Part shown: in pieces, positions 16,802 through 24,902 of the stretch | Layout of the letters: each line of letters starts with the position of its first letter | Numbering within the stretch: position 1 is the stretch's first letter | Assembly (NCBI GenBank): GCA_938015595.1 | Contig: CALLPI010000001.1 | Span: 124,001-188,000, forward strand | Length of the DNA stretch: 64,000 nt | Source: an uncultured Saprospiraceae bacterium | GTDB lineage: Bacteria > Bacteroidota > Bacteroidia > Chitinophagales > Saprospiraceae | Direction: 5' to 3' | Made by a program: the position numbers and the translations under genes | Notes under the pieces: generated by a model | Told to the model about the DNA's origin: nothing | The model's input: only the letters and a program-made list of their open reading frames with translations | The model's database searches: none

Positions 16802-17200
16802 ATGGAAAAATTGCACGCACTCAAATTTAGCAAAAATGCCTGGGACGCTATAGCCTATGGCAGTGCCTTCCTGCTCCTGTTGCAGGCTAACATCTTTGTA
16901 GCGGAAACCACTTTTCAGAAAATAGCCGAGCAGAGCATCCTTCCTGTTGCCCTCACGTCATTGACCAGCGGCAGCAAAGCCAGCCTGCTGCCTTACCTGC
17001 CTTTCAGTACGGAGGTAGCCATGGCCGACTTGCGCAAGGTCAATCCCTGTATTGAAGTTGTAGCTGCTTCTTTCATCAACTGCCATGGAGCAGCCCAGTG
17101 CTGCAAAGGGCGCCTAAAGCGCATATGTATACCTCGACTCGCCAAGTTTTGTGTACAACATCTGCAAATCATGTACAAAACTTGGCGTTGCTCAGTGTAA
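16802..17200 (+). CDS. Doubtful small hypothetical protein
   Basis: This 132-residue frame starts MEKLHALKFSKNAWDAIAYG, has one hydrophobic stretch (SAFLLLLQANIFVAE) and ends in a cysteine-rich tail. A good -7 box upstream argues that the region is transcribed. Against it, roughly the last 30 codons are translated from repeat copy B and its flank, and I recognise no family. It may be a real gene whose 3' end was replaced by insertion of the repeat, or a fortuitous frame. Confidence 0.35.
   Translation: MEKLHALKFSKNAWDAIAYGSAFLLLLQANIFVAETTFQKIAEQSILPVALTSLTSGSKASLLPYLPFSTEVAMADLRKVNPCIEVVAASFINCHGAAQCCKGRLKRICIPRLAKFCVQHLQIMYKTWRCSV
17141..17196 (+). repeat. Dispersed palindromic element, copy B
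   Basis: This is the best-preserved copy of the family. The arm GCCAAGTTTTGTGTACA, centre ACATCTGCAAATCA, arm TGTACAAAACTTGGC and tail GTTGCTCAGT give a perfect 12-bp stem (GCCAAGTTTTGT with ACAAAACTTGGC). The left flank (TGTATACCTCGACTC) is shared with copy C. It lies 68 bp before the hypD start and in the same direction. Confidence 0.9.
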
Positions 17201-17264
17201 AGAACTTTCGTAGCCCAGCGCCGCTTCTCCCGCTGGTGTTTTGGAATGATAAATCATCTGTGCC

Positions 17265-18365
17265 ATGAAGTACCTGGACGAATATAGAGACCCAGATCTG
17301 GTGATGCAATACGCTAAGGAGATTTGCCGTACCGTCACCCGCCCTTGGACTCTTATGGAAGTATGCGGTGGCCAGACGCACAGCCTGGTCAAAAACGGGC
17401 TACTACAACTCCTGCCGGATACACTGCAGATGGTGCATGGCCCGGGTTGTCCGGTGTGCGTCACTCCCTTGCATCTCATAGACCAAGCCGTATATCTGGC
17501 CGAAGAGCAGGGCGTCATCCTGTGTTCTTACGGCGACATGCTGCGCGTGCCTGGTTCTCGGCGTAGTTTGCTGGAGAGCAAAGCTCGCGGGGCAGATGTG
17601 CGCATTCTTTACTCACCTCTGGAAGCCGTGCAGATTGCCGCCCAAAATCCCGGGCGCGAGGTGGTTTTCTTTGCCGTGGGGTTTGAAACCACTGCGCCGG
17701 CCAATGCCCTGTCGGTGCTACATGCCCATCGAAGCGGTGTGCGCAACTACTCCATTCTGGCCTCTCACGTACTAGTGCCGCCTGCTATCGAAGCGGTTAT
17801 GAACGACGAAGACACTGCTATACAGGGTTTCCTGGCCGCTGGCCACGTATGCACCGTCATGGGGCTAGCCGAATACTATCCTCTGGTAGAGCGCTACAAA
17901 ATCCCCATTGTCGTTACAGGTTTTGAACCCACCGACCTTCTGCAGGGCATTCTGATGGCGGTGCAACAATTAGAACGCGGCGAATACTGCCTACAAAACC
18001 AGTACAGCCGGGTAGTACGTCCCGAAGGCAACCCCCAGGCGCGCCACGTCATTGAAACGGTATTTGAAGTAGCTGACCGCGAGTGGCGCGGCATCGGCCT
18101 CATTCCAAAGAGTGGCTATGAGGTACGCACAGCATTTGCCCAGTACGATGCCCGCTGCAAGTTTGAAATATCGCTCGACAAGGCACCCGAAAACACCGAG
18201 TGCATATCCGGACTGGTACTCAAAGGCATCAAAAAGCCATACGAGTGCTCGCAGTTTGGCAAAAAATGCACGCCACAAACGCCACTGGGTGCACCCATGG
18301 TGTCGAGTGAGGGTGCGTGCGCTGCTTATTATCACTACGCCGGCACAACACAAATGACCTCCTGA
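17265..18365 (+). CDS. hypD: Hydrogenase maturation protein HypD
   Basis: This 366-residue protein is a complete HypD, the iron-sulfur scaffold that with HypC carries the Fe(CN)2CO group during assembly of [NiFe]-hydrogenase. Key residues are intact: CGGQTH with Cys34 and His39, GPGCPVC with Cys62 and Cys65, and four C-terminal cysteines for the [4Fe-4S] cluster (in TECIS, YECSQ, KKCTP and GACAA). No other hyp gene or hydrogenase subunit is in the window, although hyp genes usually cluster. The gene is bracketed by repeat copies B and C in the same orientation, suggesting it could have arrived as a unit. Confidence 0.95.
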   Translation: MKYLDEYRDPDLVMQYAKEICRTVTRPWTLMEVCGGQTHSLVKNGLLQLLPDTLQMVHGPGCPVCVTPLHLIDQAVYLAEEQGVILCSYGDMLRVPGSRRSLLESKARGADVRILYSPLEAVQIAAQNPGREVVFFAVGFETTAPANALSVLHAHRSGVRNYSILASHVLVPPAIEAVMNDEDTAIQGFLAAGHVCTVMGLAEYYPLVERYKIPIVVTGFEPTDLLQGILMAVQQLERGEYCLQNQYSRVVRPEGNPQARHVIETVFEVADREWRGIGLIPKSGYEVRTAFAQYDARCKFEISLDKAPENTECISGLVLKGIKKPYECSQFGKKCTPQTPLGAPMVSSEGACAAYYHYAGTTQMTS

Positions 18366-18383
18366 CCATGTATGCTTCGAATC

Positions 18384-18439
18384 GCCAAGTTCTGTGTACA
18401 ATATCTGTAAATCATACACAAGACTTGGCGTTGCTCAGT
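18384..18439 (+). repeat. Dispersed palindromic element, copy C
   Basis: Fifty of 56 positions match copy B by hand alignment, in the same orientation, 18 bp after the hypD stop. The left flank (TGTATGCTTCGAATC) also matches copy B, so similarity extends to about 72 bp. The stem has one mismatch and one G-U-type pair. Confidence 0.88.
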
Positions 18440-18696
18440 GTAGGTCAGCTATTGGCTTCTCCTGGCGTTGCTGTCAATGCTTTCGTGCAGCCACTGTGGC
18501 AGTGCCTGGTGGAGGGGAGATGCAGCCCCCGGTCTGGCACTTACCACTGACTTGTGCAGTTATTACCACAGAGGAGTCTATGAGGATATGTAGATTCGGG
18601 GTATAATCCGTGTAAGGAGCTAGCTCATTTTGCTGAGTATCTTGACCATACTTTTTTAAAACAGCCAGGGCAACTAACACACAATTCAAAAAACAC
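18440..18696. other. Intergenic region without a supported gene
   Basis: Between repeat C and the glycosyltransferase promoter I see no coding signal in any frame: short frames only, and none resembles a known protein. It contains a small palindrome, GAGCTAGCTC, near 18618, with no clear function. Confidence 0.5.
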
Positions 18697-18704
18697 TACC
18701 TTTG
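18697..18704 (+). promoter_or_regulatory. -7 box upstream of the glycosyltransferase
   Basis: TACCTTTG matches TAnnTTTG and lies 25 nt before the ATG at 18729, a distance typical of Bacteroidota genes. No TTTG is seen at -33. Confidence 0.55.
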
Positions 18705-18728
18705 TGGTGCTAAATACTTCGCAATACA

Positions 18729-20333
18729 ATGTCCATTATGGCTATCGTCGCTTTAGCGACTTACACAGGCGCGTTGTCCTTCATTACGCTCTACTGTTTA
18801 TTGCAGTTTGACCTGCTTTACCACTACAAAAAACACCAGAAAACTCATGCTAATGCTGCGGCCCCGATTCTGCCAGAACCAGCTAAGGCGGCTCAACCAG
18901 TAAAGCAAATGGCTGTGGCTGGCGATATAGCTGAATATTCTGCCGCCTTCGACCTATCTGCCAATGGCGCCGATGCGCCTGCATCTACTCAGGAATACCC
19001 TTTCGTCACCGTACAATTGCCGCTGTACAACGAAATGTACGTGGCCGAGCGCCTCATTGACTGCATTGCGCAGTTTGACTATCCCAAAGACCGCTTCGAG
19101 ATACATGTACTGGACGACTCTACCGACGAAACCTGTGACATTGTGCGATGCAAGGTAGAAGCCTACCAGGCCCAAGGGCTACAAATTGAGCAAATCATCC
19201 GCCCCAATCGCCAGGGCTACAAAGCCGGCGCTCTTAAGGAAGGGATGAAGGTGGCGCGCGGGGAGTTTATTGCCATTTTTGACGCGGACTTTCTGCCGCG
19301 TCCAGACTTTCTAAGGCGCACCATCCCATACTTCCAAAACCCAGAGGTGGGTGTAGTACAAACCCGCTGGGAACACCTCAACGAAAACTATTCGCTACTC
19401 ACGCGCCTGCAGGCACTTCAGCTCAATGTGCACTTCACGGTAGAGCAGCGCGGGCGCATGGCCGCTGGTATGTTATTGCAATTCAACGGTACGGCAGGTG
19501 TGTGGCGTCGTCAAGCCATAGAGGATGCTGGTGGTTGGGAAGCTGACACTCTTACCGAAGACTTTGACCTAAGCATACGCGCCCAGCTCAAAGGCTGGAA
19601 AATCCACTACCTGGAAGAAGTTGGCTCACCGGCGGAGTTGCCCGTGGAGGTGAACGCTCTCAAGTCGCAGCAGTTTCGCTGGATGAAAGGAGGCGCTGAA
19701 ACTGCCAAAAAAATGATGCCCATTGTATGGCGTTCACCGCTCAGTTTCTGGAAAAAATTGCACGCTACCATGCACCTGTTGGGTAGCACTACATTCGTAT
19801 TTGTGCTGATAGCCTCTGTGGCCAGTGTGCCGCTGCTATACAGCCTGAGCGCGCTGGTTGCTGCTGGCTTTAACAAAAACGCATTTGCCTACTTCATGGT
19901 AGGGTTGCTCTCTATCATCTCCATTTACTACGTAGCCAACCTACAATCTGCTGCCCAGCGCAAGGACGAAACTAGGGTGCAAGGACTTGTGCGTTTCGTG
20001 CTGCATTTCCCTTTATTTCTGTCGCTTTCCATGGGTATGGCGCTGCACAACTCCTGGGCGGTTATCCAGGGCTACATGGGCAAAAAATCAGCCTTTGTAC
20101 GCACGCCCAAGTTCAACATCGTAGATAAGAAGGAGCAAGTGAAAAGCAAATACGTAGTCAAAAAACTAGAATGGACTACCATAGGAGAGGGGCTGCTGGC
20201 CTTGTATTTTGCAGGGGCAGTAGCACTTGGGTTTTATCTTCAAAATACAACCTTTTTGGTCTTCCACCTAATGCTTGCTTTCGGATACGGTATAATTTTC
20301 TTCTACACGCTAAAACACAGGAGATTAGCATAG
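18729..20333 (+). CDS. Membrane glycosyltransferase family 2 (cellulose-synthase-like)
   Basis: This 534-residue protein has an N-terminal membrane helix, a GT2 catalytic domain and three to four C-terminal membrane helices. Catalytic features in order are VTVQLPLYNE, LDDSTDET, the metal-binding DAD in IAIFDADFLPR, the base region TEDFDLSIRAQ and QQFRW (the QxxRW motif of processive synthases). Such proteins make a polysaccharide or glycolipid (glucan, mannan or ceramide type) at the inner membrane. No PilZ domain is seen, and a linker rich in Ala and Pro separates the first helix from the catalytic domain. Product cannot be fixed. Confidence 0.92.
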   Translation: MSIMAIVALATYTGALSFITLYCLLQFDLLYHYKKHQKTHANAAAPILPEPAKAAQPVKQMAVAGDIAEYSAAFDLSANGADAPASTQEYPFVTVQLPLYNEMYVAERLIDCIAQFDYPKDRFEIHVLDDSTDETCDIVRCKVEAYQAQGLQIEQIIRPNRQGYKAGALKEGMKVARGEFIAIFDADFLPRPDFLRRTIPYFQNPEVGVVQTRWEHLNENYSLLTRLQALQLNVHFTVEQRGRMAAGMLLQFNGTAGVWRRQAIEDAGGWEADTLTEDFDLSIRAQLKGWKIHYLEEVGSPAELPVEVNALKSQQFRWMKGGAETAKKMMPIVWRSPLSFWKKLHATMHLLGSTTFVFVLIASVASVPLLYSLSALVAAGFNKNAFAYFMVGLLSIISIYYVANLQSAAQRKDETRVQGLVRFVLHFPLFLSLSMGMALHNSWAVIQGYMGKKSAFVRTPKFNIVDKKEQVKSKYVVKKLEWTTIGEGLLALYFAGAVALGFYLQNTTFLVFHLMLAFGYGIIFFYTLKHRRLA

Positions 20334-20356
20334 TCAGCCAGTAGTAGATAGCACAA

Positions 20357-20383
20357 CCTTTGCGTTCCTTTGCGCCCTTTGCC
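20357..20383 (+). repeat. Short CCTTTGCG tandem motif
   Basis: Three degenerate copies of CCTTTGCG (20357-20364, 20367-20374, then CCCTTTGCC at 20375-20383) lie 24 bp after the glycosyltransferase stop. It is a small simple-sequence tract, and no gene overlaps it. Confidence 0.6.
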
Positions 20384-20435
20384 TTCTCTGTACAGAGACT
20401 AGTGTGAAAACTGCTGTCTTTTTTGCTATAAACCA

Positions 20436-20463
20436 GCAAAGTGTGTCATTTGCAGCACTTTGC
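20436..20463. other. Hairpin with 8-bp perfect stem
   Basis: GCAAAGTG (20436-20443) pairs with CACTTTGC (20456-20463) around a 12-nt loop. It has no T-run after it, so it is not a standard terminator. It lies between the glycosyltransferase and the gldF-region genes and could act in mRNA processing or as a protein site. Confidence 0.4.
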
Positions 20464-20516
20464 ATATTCCGTGTAAAAGACTTCTGCTGTTTGTGCGTTT
20501 TGGCAAGAAAAGCAAC

Positions 20517-21188
20517 ATGAAAAATAGGCTCCATATTCTATTGGCTTTGTATAGTTGGGCTGCTGTGGTGCAAGGGCAATCAGAAGACAGCGTGCTGGTG
20601 ACCAAAAACTTCAGGTTTCACGATGGTGTGTACGCTACGTTTGCCGATTTTCAGCGCAACCGGCCCACATGGCTATGGGATAGCCTGTACGCCGTATGCG
20701 TGACCAACCCACAAACCTTCCTGACACAGGTAGAGTACATCAAACAATTGGATGGAGAAGAAATACCATTGGACAGCATCTGGGGGCTGGCCATTGGCGG
20801 CATACCTTATGTGCGCTTGCCCAGAGGCGCTACGCCCAAACCGCTAACTGCCTTTGCCGGCCTGCGGCTGCGGGGCATTATATGCTACTACGCTTACGAA
20901 GATATGGAAGAGCGCACCTACGAAATTCAGGCGTACAACCCCGTAACAGGAGCGCCTTTTCGAAAGGGCAAGGTAAAAAACAAGGAGCCGGTGCGCAAGG
21001 AATTTATGCTACACTTTCTCAGTGGCAAAATCGAAGAGTTTACACAAGCGAATCTAGTAGCCTGGATAGCTGACGATGTGCGACTGGCCGAGGCCATCGC
21101 CTCCCTATCTGAATCTGAGCTGGAGGAAAAACTGTTTAAAGGCTTGCTTATCTATGTGGACCGCTACCCGGTATTCACCCTTAAATGA
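20517..21188 (+). CDS. Hypothetical exported protein upstream of gldF
   Basis: This 223-residue protein has a signal peptide (MKNRLHILLALYSWAAVVQG, then Gln-Ser) and no further membrane segment, so it is probably periplasmic. It contains KNFRFHDGVYATFADFQRN, a stretch I recall from uncharacterised Bacteroidota proteins, but no known domain. Its stop overlaps the gldF start by 4 bp (ATGA), so it is translationally coupled to gldF-gldG. A link to gliding or type IX secretion is only suggested by that context. Confidence 0.75.
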   Translation: MKNRLHILLALYSWAAVVQGQSEDSVLVTKNFRFHDGVYATFADFQRNRPTWLWDSLYAVCVTNPQTFLTQVEYIKQLDGEEIPLDSIWGLAIGGIPYVRLPRGATPKPLTAFAGLRLRGIICYYAYEDMEERTYEIQAYNPVTGAPFRKGKVKNKEPVRKEFMLHFLSGKIEEFTQANLVAWIADDVRLAEAIASLSESELEEKLFKGLLIYVDRYPVFTLK

Positions 21189-21931
21189 CGTTTTGGCTTA
21201 TGTGGAGTATTTTTGGTAAGGAAATTTCGGCGTTTTTCAGCTCCCTCATCGGCTATGTAGTGGTGGGCTTATTCTTGCTAGTTACGGGGCTGGTATTGTT
21301 TGTGTGGCCGCAAACCAGCCTACTGGACAGCAACTACGCTTCACTGGACCAACTCTTCGACATGGCGCCCATGATTTTCACGTTTCTCATTCCGGCCATT
21401 ACTATGCGCATGTTTGCCGAAGAGAATCAAACTGGCACCATTGAACTGCTGGCCACCCGCCCTCTGCGCGATACCGATATTGTGCTGGGAAAGTTTCTGG
21501 CAGCTTTTGCGCTGGCGGCTATCGCGCTGCTGCCTACGCTGTTGTACTACGTCACTGTGTATCAGCTGGGTGCCCCTAAGGGCAACCTGGACTCCGGCGC
21601 CATTGCAGGTTCGTATATCGGGCTGCTATTGCTGGCGGCGGCGTTCACAGCGGTAGGGCTACTCGCCTCAGCACTGAACAACAATCAGATTGTGGCCTTC
21701 CTCTCGGCGGCGTTCTTGTGTTTTTTGCTGCACTGGGGCTTTGATCTGTTCAGCGCGCTGCCAGTATTCACCGGCAAATGGGATGCCTTGATCCAGTCGT
21801 TGGGCATGAATGCGCACTACCTCTCCATCAGCCGAGGAGTGGTAGACAGCCGCGACGTCGTATATTTTATCTCCATAGTGGTGGTATTTCTGGCATTTAC
21901 TGCTGCGGCTATTAATCGTCATAAGTGGTAA
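21185..21931 (+). CDS. gldF: Gliding-associated ABC transporter permease GldF
   Basis: This 248-residue protein has six membrane helices. It has the ABC-2-type permease features TFLIPAITMRMFAEENQTGTIELL and LLATRPLRDTDIVLGKFL, which are characteristic of GldF. In Flavobacterium GldA, GldF and GldG form an ABC transporter needed for gliding. No gldA ATPase gene lies here, so it must be elsewhere if the transporter works. It is followed by gldG after 27 bp. Confidence 0.93.
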   Translation: MTFWLMWSIFGKEISAFFSSLIGYVVVGLFLLVTGLVLFVWPQTSLLDSNYASLDQLFDMAPMIFTFLIPAITMRMFAEENQTGTIELLATRPLRDTDIVLGKFLAAFALAAIALLPTLLYYVTVYQLGAPKGNLDSGAIAGSYIGLLLLAAAFTAVGLLASALNNNQIVAFLSAAFLCFLLHWGFDLFSALPVFTGKWDALIQSLGMNAHYLSISRGVVDSRDVVYFISIVVVFLAFTAAAINRHKW

Positions 21932-21958
21932 TACTAGCTGATTTTCAAAGTAACGCAC

Positions 21959-23692
21959 ATGACCAAAATATTTCAGAACAAGGTCCAGACCCTCATTTCC
22001 CTTGCCCTGCTTGTGGCGGTGGTAGTGCTTGTCAATATACTGGCCAATGCCCGCTTTGGCGATGTGGCGCTCTATGGGCATATTGACCTCACTGGTGATC
22101 AACGCTTTACGCTCTCCAAAGGCACAAAAAAACTACTCAAAGGCGTGGATGATGTGCTCTTTGTGCGCGTGCTGCTGGACGGCGAGTTCCCGGCGGGTTT
22201 CAAGCGCTTGCAAAACTCTACACGCGAGATGTTGGCCAAGTTTCGCAGTGAAAACCGCAATATCGAATTTGAGTTTGAAGACCCCTCCAAGGGCAGCGTG
22301 GAGGCCGTGAACAACCGCCGCAAGCAACTGGCCGAAGAAGGCATACGCCCCATCAACCTGCGCTTGAAAGATAAGCAGGGTACTTCTGAAAAACTCATCT
22401 ACCCCTATGCCCAGGTGTTTTACAAAAACCGCAGCATTACCGTAAACCTCCTAGAAAACGAAGTGCCCGGCGTACCCCCCGAAATCATCCTCAACAACTC
22501 TATTGGCTTGCTGGAGTACAAGTTTGCCAATGCCATTCAAAAAATGAACACCATAGCTAAGCCGGTCATCATGTTTAGTACTGGTCAGGGCGAACTTCAG
22601 CCCATCGAAACAGCTGACCTGGAAAAGTCCCTGGCGCCGTTCTACGACATTGGCCGCCTCGACCTGGACAGCATGTCTTACATCCCGAAGGAGGTGGCCG
22701 CCTTGATGGTGGCCAAGCCGCGCTTTCCTTTCTCGGAAAAGTCCAAATTCAAAATTGACCAGTACGTCATGAATGGCGGCAAGGTGCTCTGGATGATAGA
22801 CGCCCTACGCGTGGATATGGACAGCCTGCGCAATCGCGACCGATATCTCGCCACCGAGTACGAGCTCAACCTGGATGACCTGCTGTTCCGATACGGCGTG
22901 CGCATTCAAAATGATTTGGTGCTGGACTTCATGTCTAGCGGCATTCAGCTCGTGACGGGCATCGTGGGCAACGCACCACAGTTTGACTACTTCCGCTATC
23001 CGTACCACCTTGTAGTACTCTCGCGCAGCCAACACCCCATTGTCAAAAGCCTGAACGGAGTCAACTTGTTTTTTGCCAGTTCTTTGGATACGATCAAGAC
23101 AAAAACCCAAGTACACAAAACCATCTTGCTGGAATCCTCCCGGCGCAGCCGCAGGCAAAAATCACCCATCACGATGGACTTTGAGTTTCTGCGCTACGAG
23201 CTGGACTCCACTAAGTTTAACATACCCCATCTGCCCATTGCCGTGCTGTTGGAGGGCACGTTTCCCTCCCTGTACGAAAATCGGGTGAGCAAAGACATGC
23301 TCGATATGCTTGGACAACTCAACCGCCCCTTCCTCACCCAAAGTCAGCCTACACGTATGATTGTAATAGCTGACGGTGACGTAGCCAAAAATAAGGTGAA
23401 CCTCCAGCGCATGTCATATAGCCCTCTGGGCTACAACGAAGTAGATCGCTACTTGTACGCCAACAAAGATTTTGTCATTAACTGCCTTGAGTACCTGCTC
23501 GATACAGAGGGAGTGTTGGAGGCGCGCAGCCGCGAGGTGAAGCTCCGCTTGCTGGACACGCCCAGCGCACAGGGGCAAAAGCCGTGGTGGCAGGCCTTCA
23601 ATATTGGTTTGCCGCTGGCCTTGCTAGCCTTGGTAGGCTGGTTGTACAACGGGTGGCGCCGACGCAAGTACGGCCAGATAAACGCAGCGTAG
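21959..23692 (+). CDS. gldG: Gliding-associated ABC transporter substrate-binding protein GldG
   Basis: This 577-residue protein has an N-terminal membrane helix (LISLALLVAVVVLVNILAN) and the characteristic DLTGDQRFTLSKGTKKLLK. It then has a large extracytoplasmic domain (TEYELNLDDLLFRYGVRI) and a C-terminal membrane helix (FNIGLPLALLALVGWLYN) ending in basic residues. This architecture defines GldG. It is the last gene of the three-gene unit from 20517 and converges on the Mrp gene with a gap of about 20 bp. Confidence 0.94.
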   Translation: MTKIFQNKVQTLISLALLVAVVVLVNILANARFGDVALYGHIDLTGDQRFTLSKGTKKLLKGVDDVLFVRVLLDGEFPAGFKRLQNSTREMLAKFRSENRNIEFEFEDPSKGSVEAVNNRRKQLAEEGIRPINLRLKDKQGTSEKLIYPYAQVFYKNRSITVNLLENEVPGVPPEIILNNSIGLLEYKFANAIQKMNTIAKPVIMFSTGQGELQPIETADLEKSLAPFYDIGRLDLDSMSYIPKEVAALMVAKPRFPFSEKSKFKIDQYVMNGGKVLWMIDALRVDMDSLRNRDRYLATEYELNLDDLLFRYGVRIQNDLVLDFMSSGIQLVTGIVGNAPQFDYFRYPYHLVVLSRSQHPIVKSLNGVNLFFASSLDTIKTKTQVHKTILLESSRRSRRQKSPITMDFEFLRYELDSTKFNIPHLPIAVLLEGTFPSLYENRVSKDMLDMLGQLNRPFLTQSQPTRMIVIADGDVAKNKVNLQRMSYSPLGYNEVDRYLYANKDFVINCLEYLLDTEGVLEARSREVKLRLLDTPSAQGQKPWWQAFNIGLPLALLALVGWLYNGWRRRKYGQINAA

Positions 23693-23712
23693 CAGTTGGG
23701 GCTGGCTATCCG

Positions 23713-24807
23713 TCAGGATTGTACGTGCACCACCTGAGTAGGCGCTAGCATCTCGTTGCGCACAGCCACTTGTCGGGCGGTATTTTGGGCTACCTGCATG
23801 AATGCCTCGGTGGTGATGCGGTCTTGCCCCAACACAGCAGGCGTGCCGCGGTCGCTCGATTCGCGGATGCCCTGCACCAGTGGAATTTGCCCGAGCAGTA
23901 CAGTTTGCCCCAGGTGTGCCAGTTTTTTGCCACCGCCCTGGCCAAAGATGTAGTACTTGTTTTCGGGTAGTTCGGTAGGCGTAAACCAAGCCATATTTTC
24001 TACTACGCCCAAAATGGGGACATTAACCGAGGGCAGCAAAAACATATTCATGGCCTTGATGGCATCAATGACAGCGACCTCCTGTGGCGTAGTGACCATG
24101 ACAGCGCCAGTGACGGGTACGGTTTGCACCAGGCTGAGTTGAATATCGCCGGTGCCGGGGGGTAAATCCACGATGAGATAGTCCAATTCCGGCCAGATGC
24201 ACTCCTGGAAGAACTGTTTGACAATAGCCGAAAGGCGTGGGCCGCGCAGCACTACCGCTTGCTCCGGCTCCACAATGAAGCCAATAGAGATGACGTAGAG
24301 GCCATAGGCCTCCAGCGGGGTCATTTTGGGTTGGCCATACACCTCGCGTATTTTGGGGCGCTGCCCTTGCAGCCCCAGCATGGTGGGGATACTGGGGCCG
24401 TACAAGTCGGCATCCATGAGGCCTACACGGGCACCCAGTTGCTTTAGCCCCAGTGCCAGGTTGACCGCTACGGTAGACTTGCCCACGCCGCCTTTGCCCG
24501 AGGCCACTGCTATGATGTTGTGAATGTGTGGTGTGGGGCTTGTAGTCTGTTGTGCTTGCGGGGTGCGCGCTACGGTATGTACATTCACATTGGCCTCAGG
24601 GTAGAGCGCTTGTACTGCCTGGATACAGGCAAAGTTGAGTTCGGCCTTGTGTGTAGTGTTGAGCGAGGGGAGCTCCAGCACAAAATTAATGTTGTTGCCG
24701 TCAGTTTCCACCTGGCGCACCATGTTCATACTCACGATGTCCTGGCCAGTTTGCGGGTCCATTACGGTAGCCAGGGCTTTTACAATTTGTATTTTGTCGA
24801 AGTTCAT
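23713..24807 (-). CDS. Mrp/NBP35-family iron-sulfur carrier ATPase
   Basis: This 364-residue protein has an N-terminal MIP18/DUF59-type domain (residues 1-80) and a deviant Walker A P-loop GKGGVGKS at 104-111. It also has MDADLYGPSIPTMLG and DLPPGTGDIQLSL, all typical of Mrp/ApbC proteins that carry and hand over Fe-S clusters. The C-terminal CxxC that bridges the cluster in enterobacterial ApbC is not present; the corresponding stretch reads NMAWFTPTELPENKYYIFG. The start at 24807 (MNFDKIQIVKALATV) fits the family; upstream codons to 24891 do not. Confidence 0.93.
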   Translation of the reverse strand: MNFDKIQIVKALATVMDPQTGQDIVSMNMVRQVETDGNNINFVLELPSLNTTHKAELNFACIQAVQALYPEANVNVHTVARTPQAQQTTSPTPHIHNIIAVASGKGGVGKSTVAVNLALGLKQLGARVGLMDADLYGPSIPTMLGLQGQRPKIREVYGQPKMTPLEAYGLYVISIGFIVEPEQAVVLRGPRLSAIVKQFFQECIWPELDYLIVDLPPGTGDIQLSLVQTVPVTGAVMVTTPQEVAVIDAIKAMNMFLLPSVNVPILGVVENMAWFTPTELPENKYYIFGQGGGKKLAHLGQTVLLGQIPLVQGIRESSDRGTPAVLGQDRITTEAFMQVAQNTARQVAVRNEMLAPTQVVHVQS

Positions 24808-24902
24808 GGCGGTTTGAAAATGTGAGTGCGTGGCAACTTTTACCACGTAGCCAAACAACCGGTCACTGCGCCGGAATGTTTGATGGAACAAATAACTTTT
24901 TT

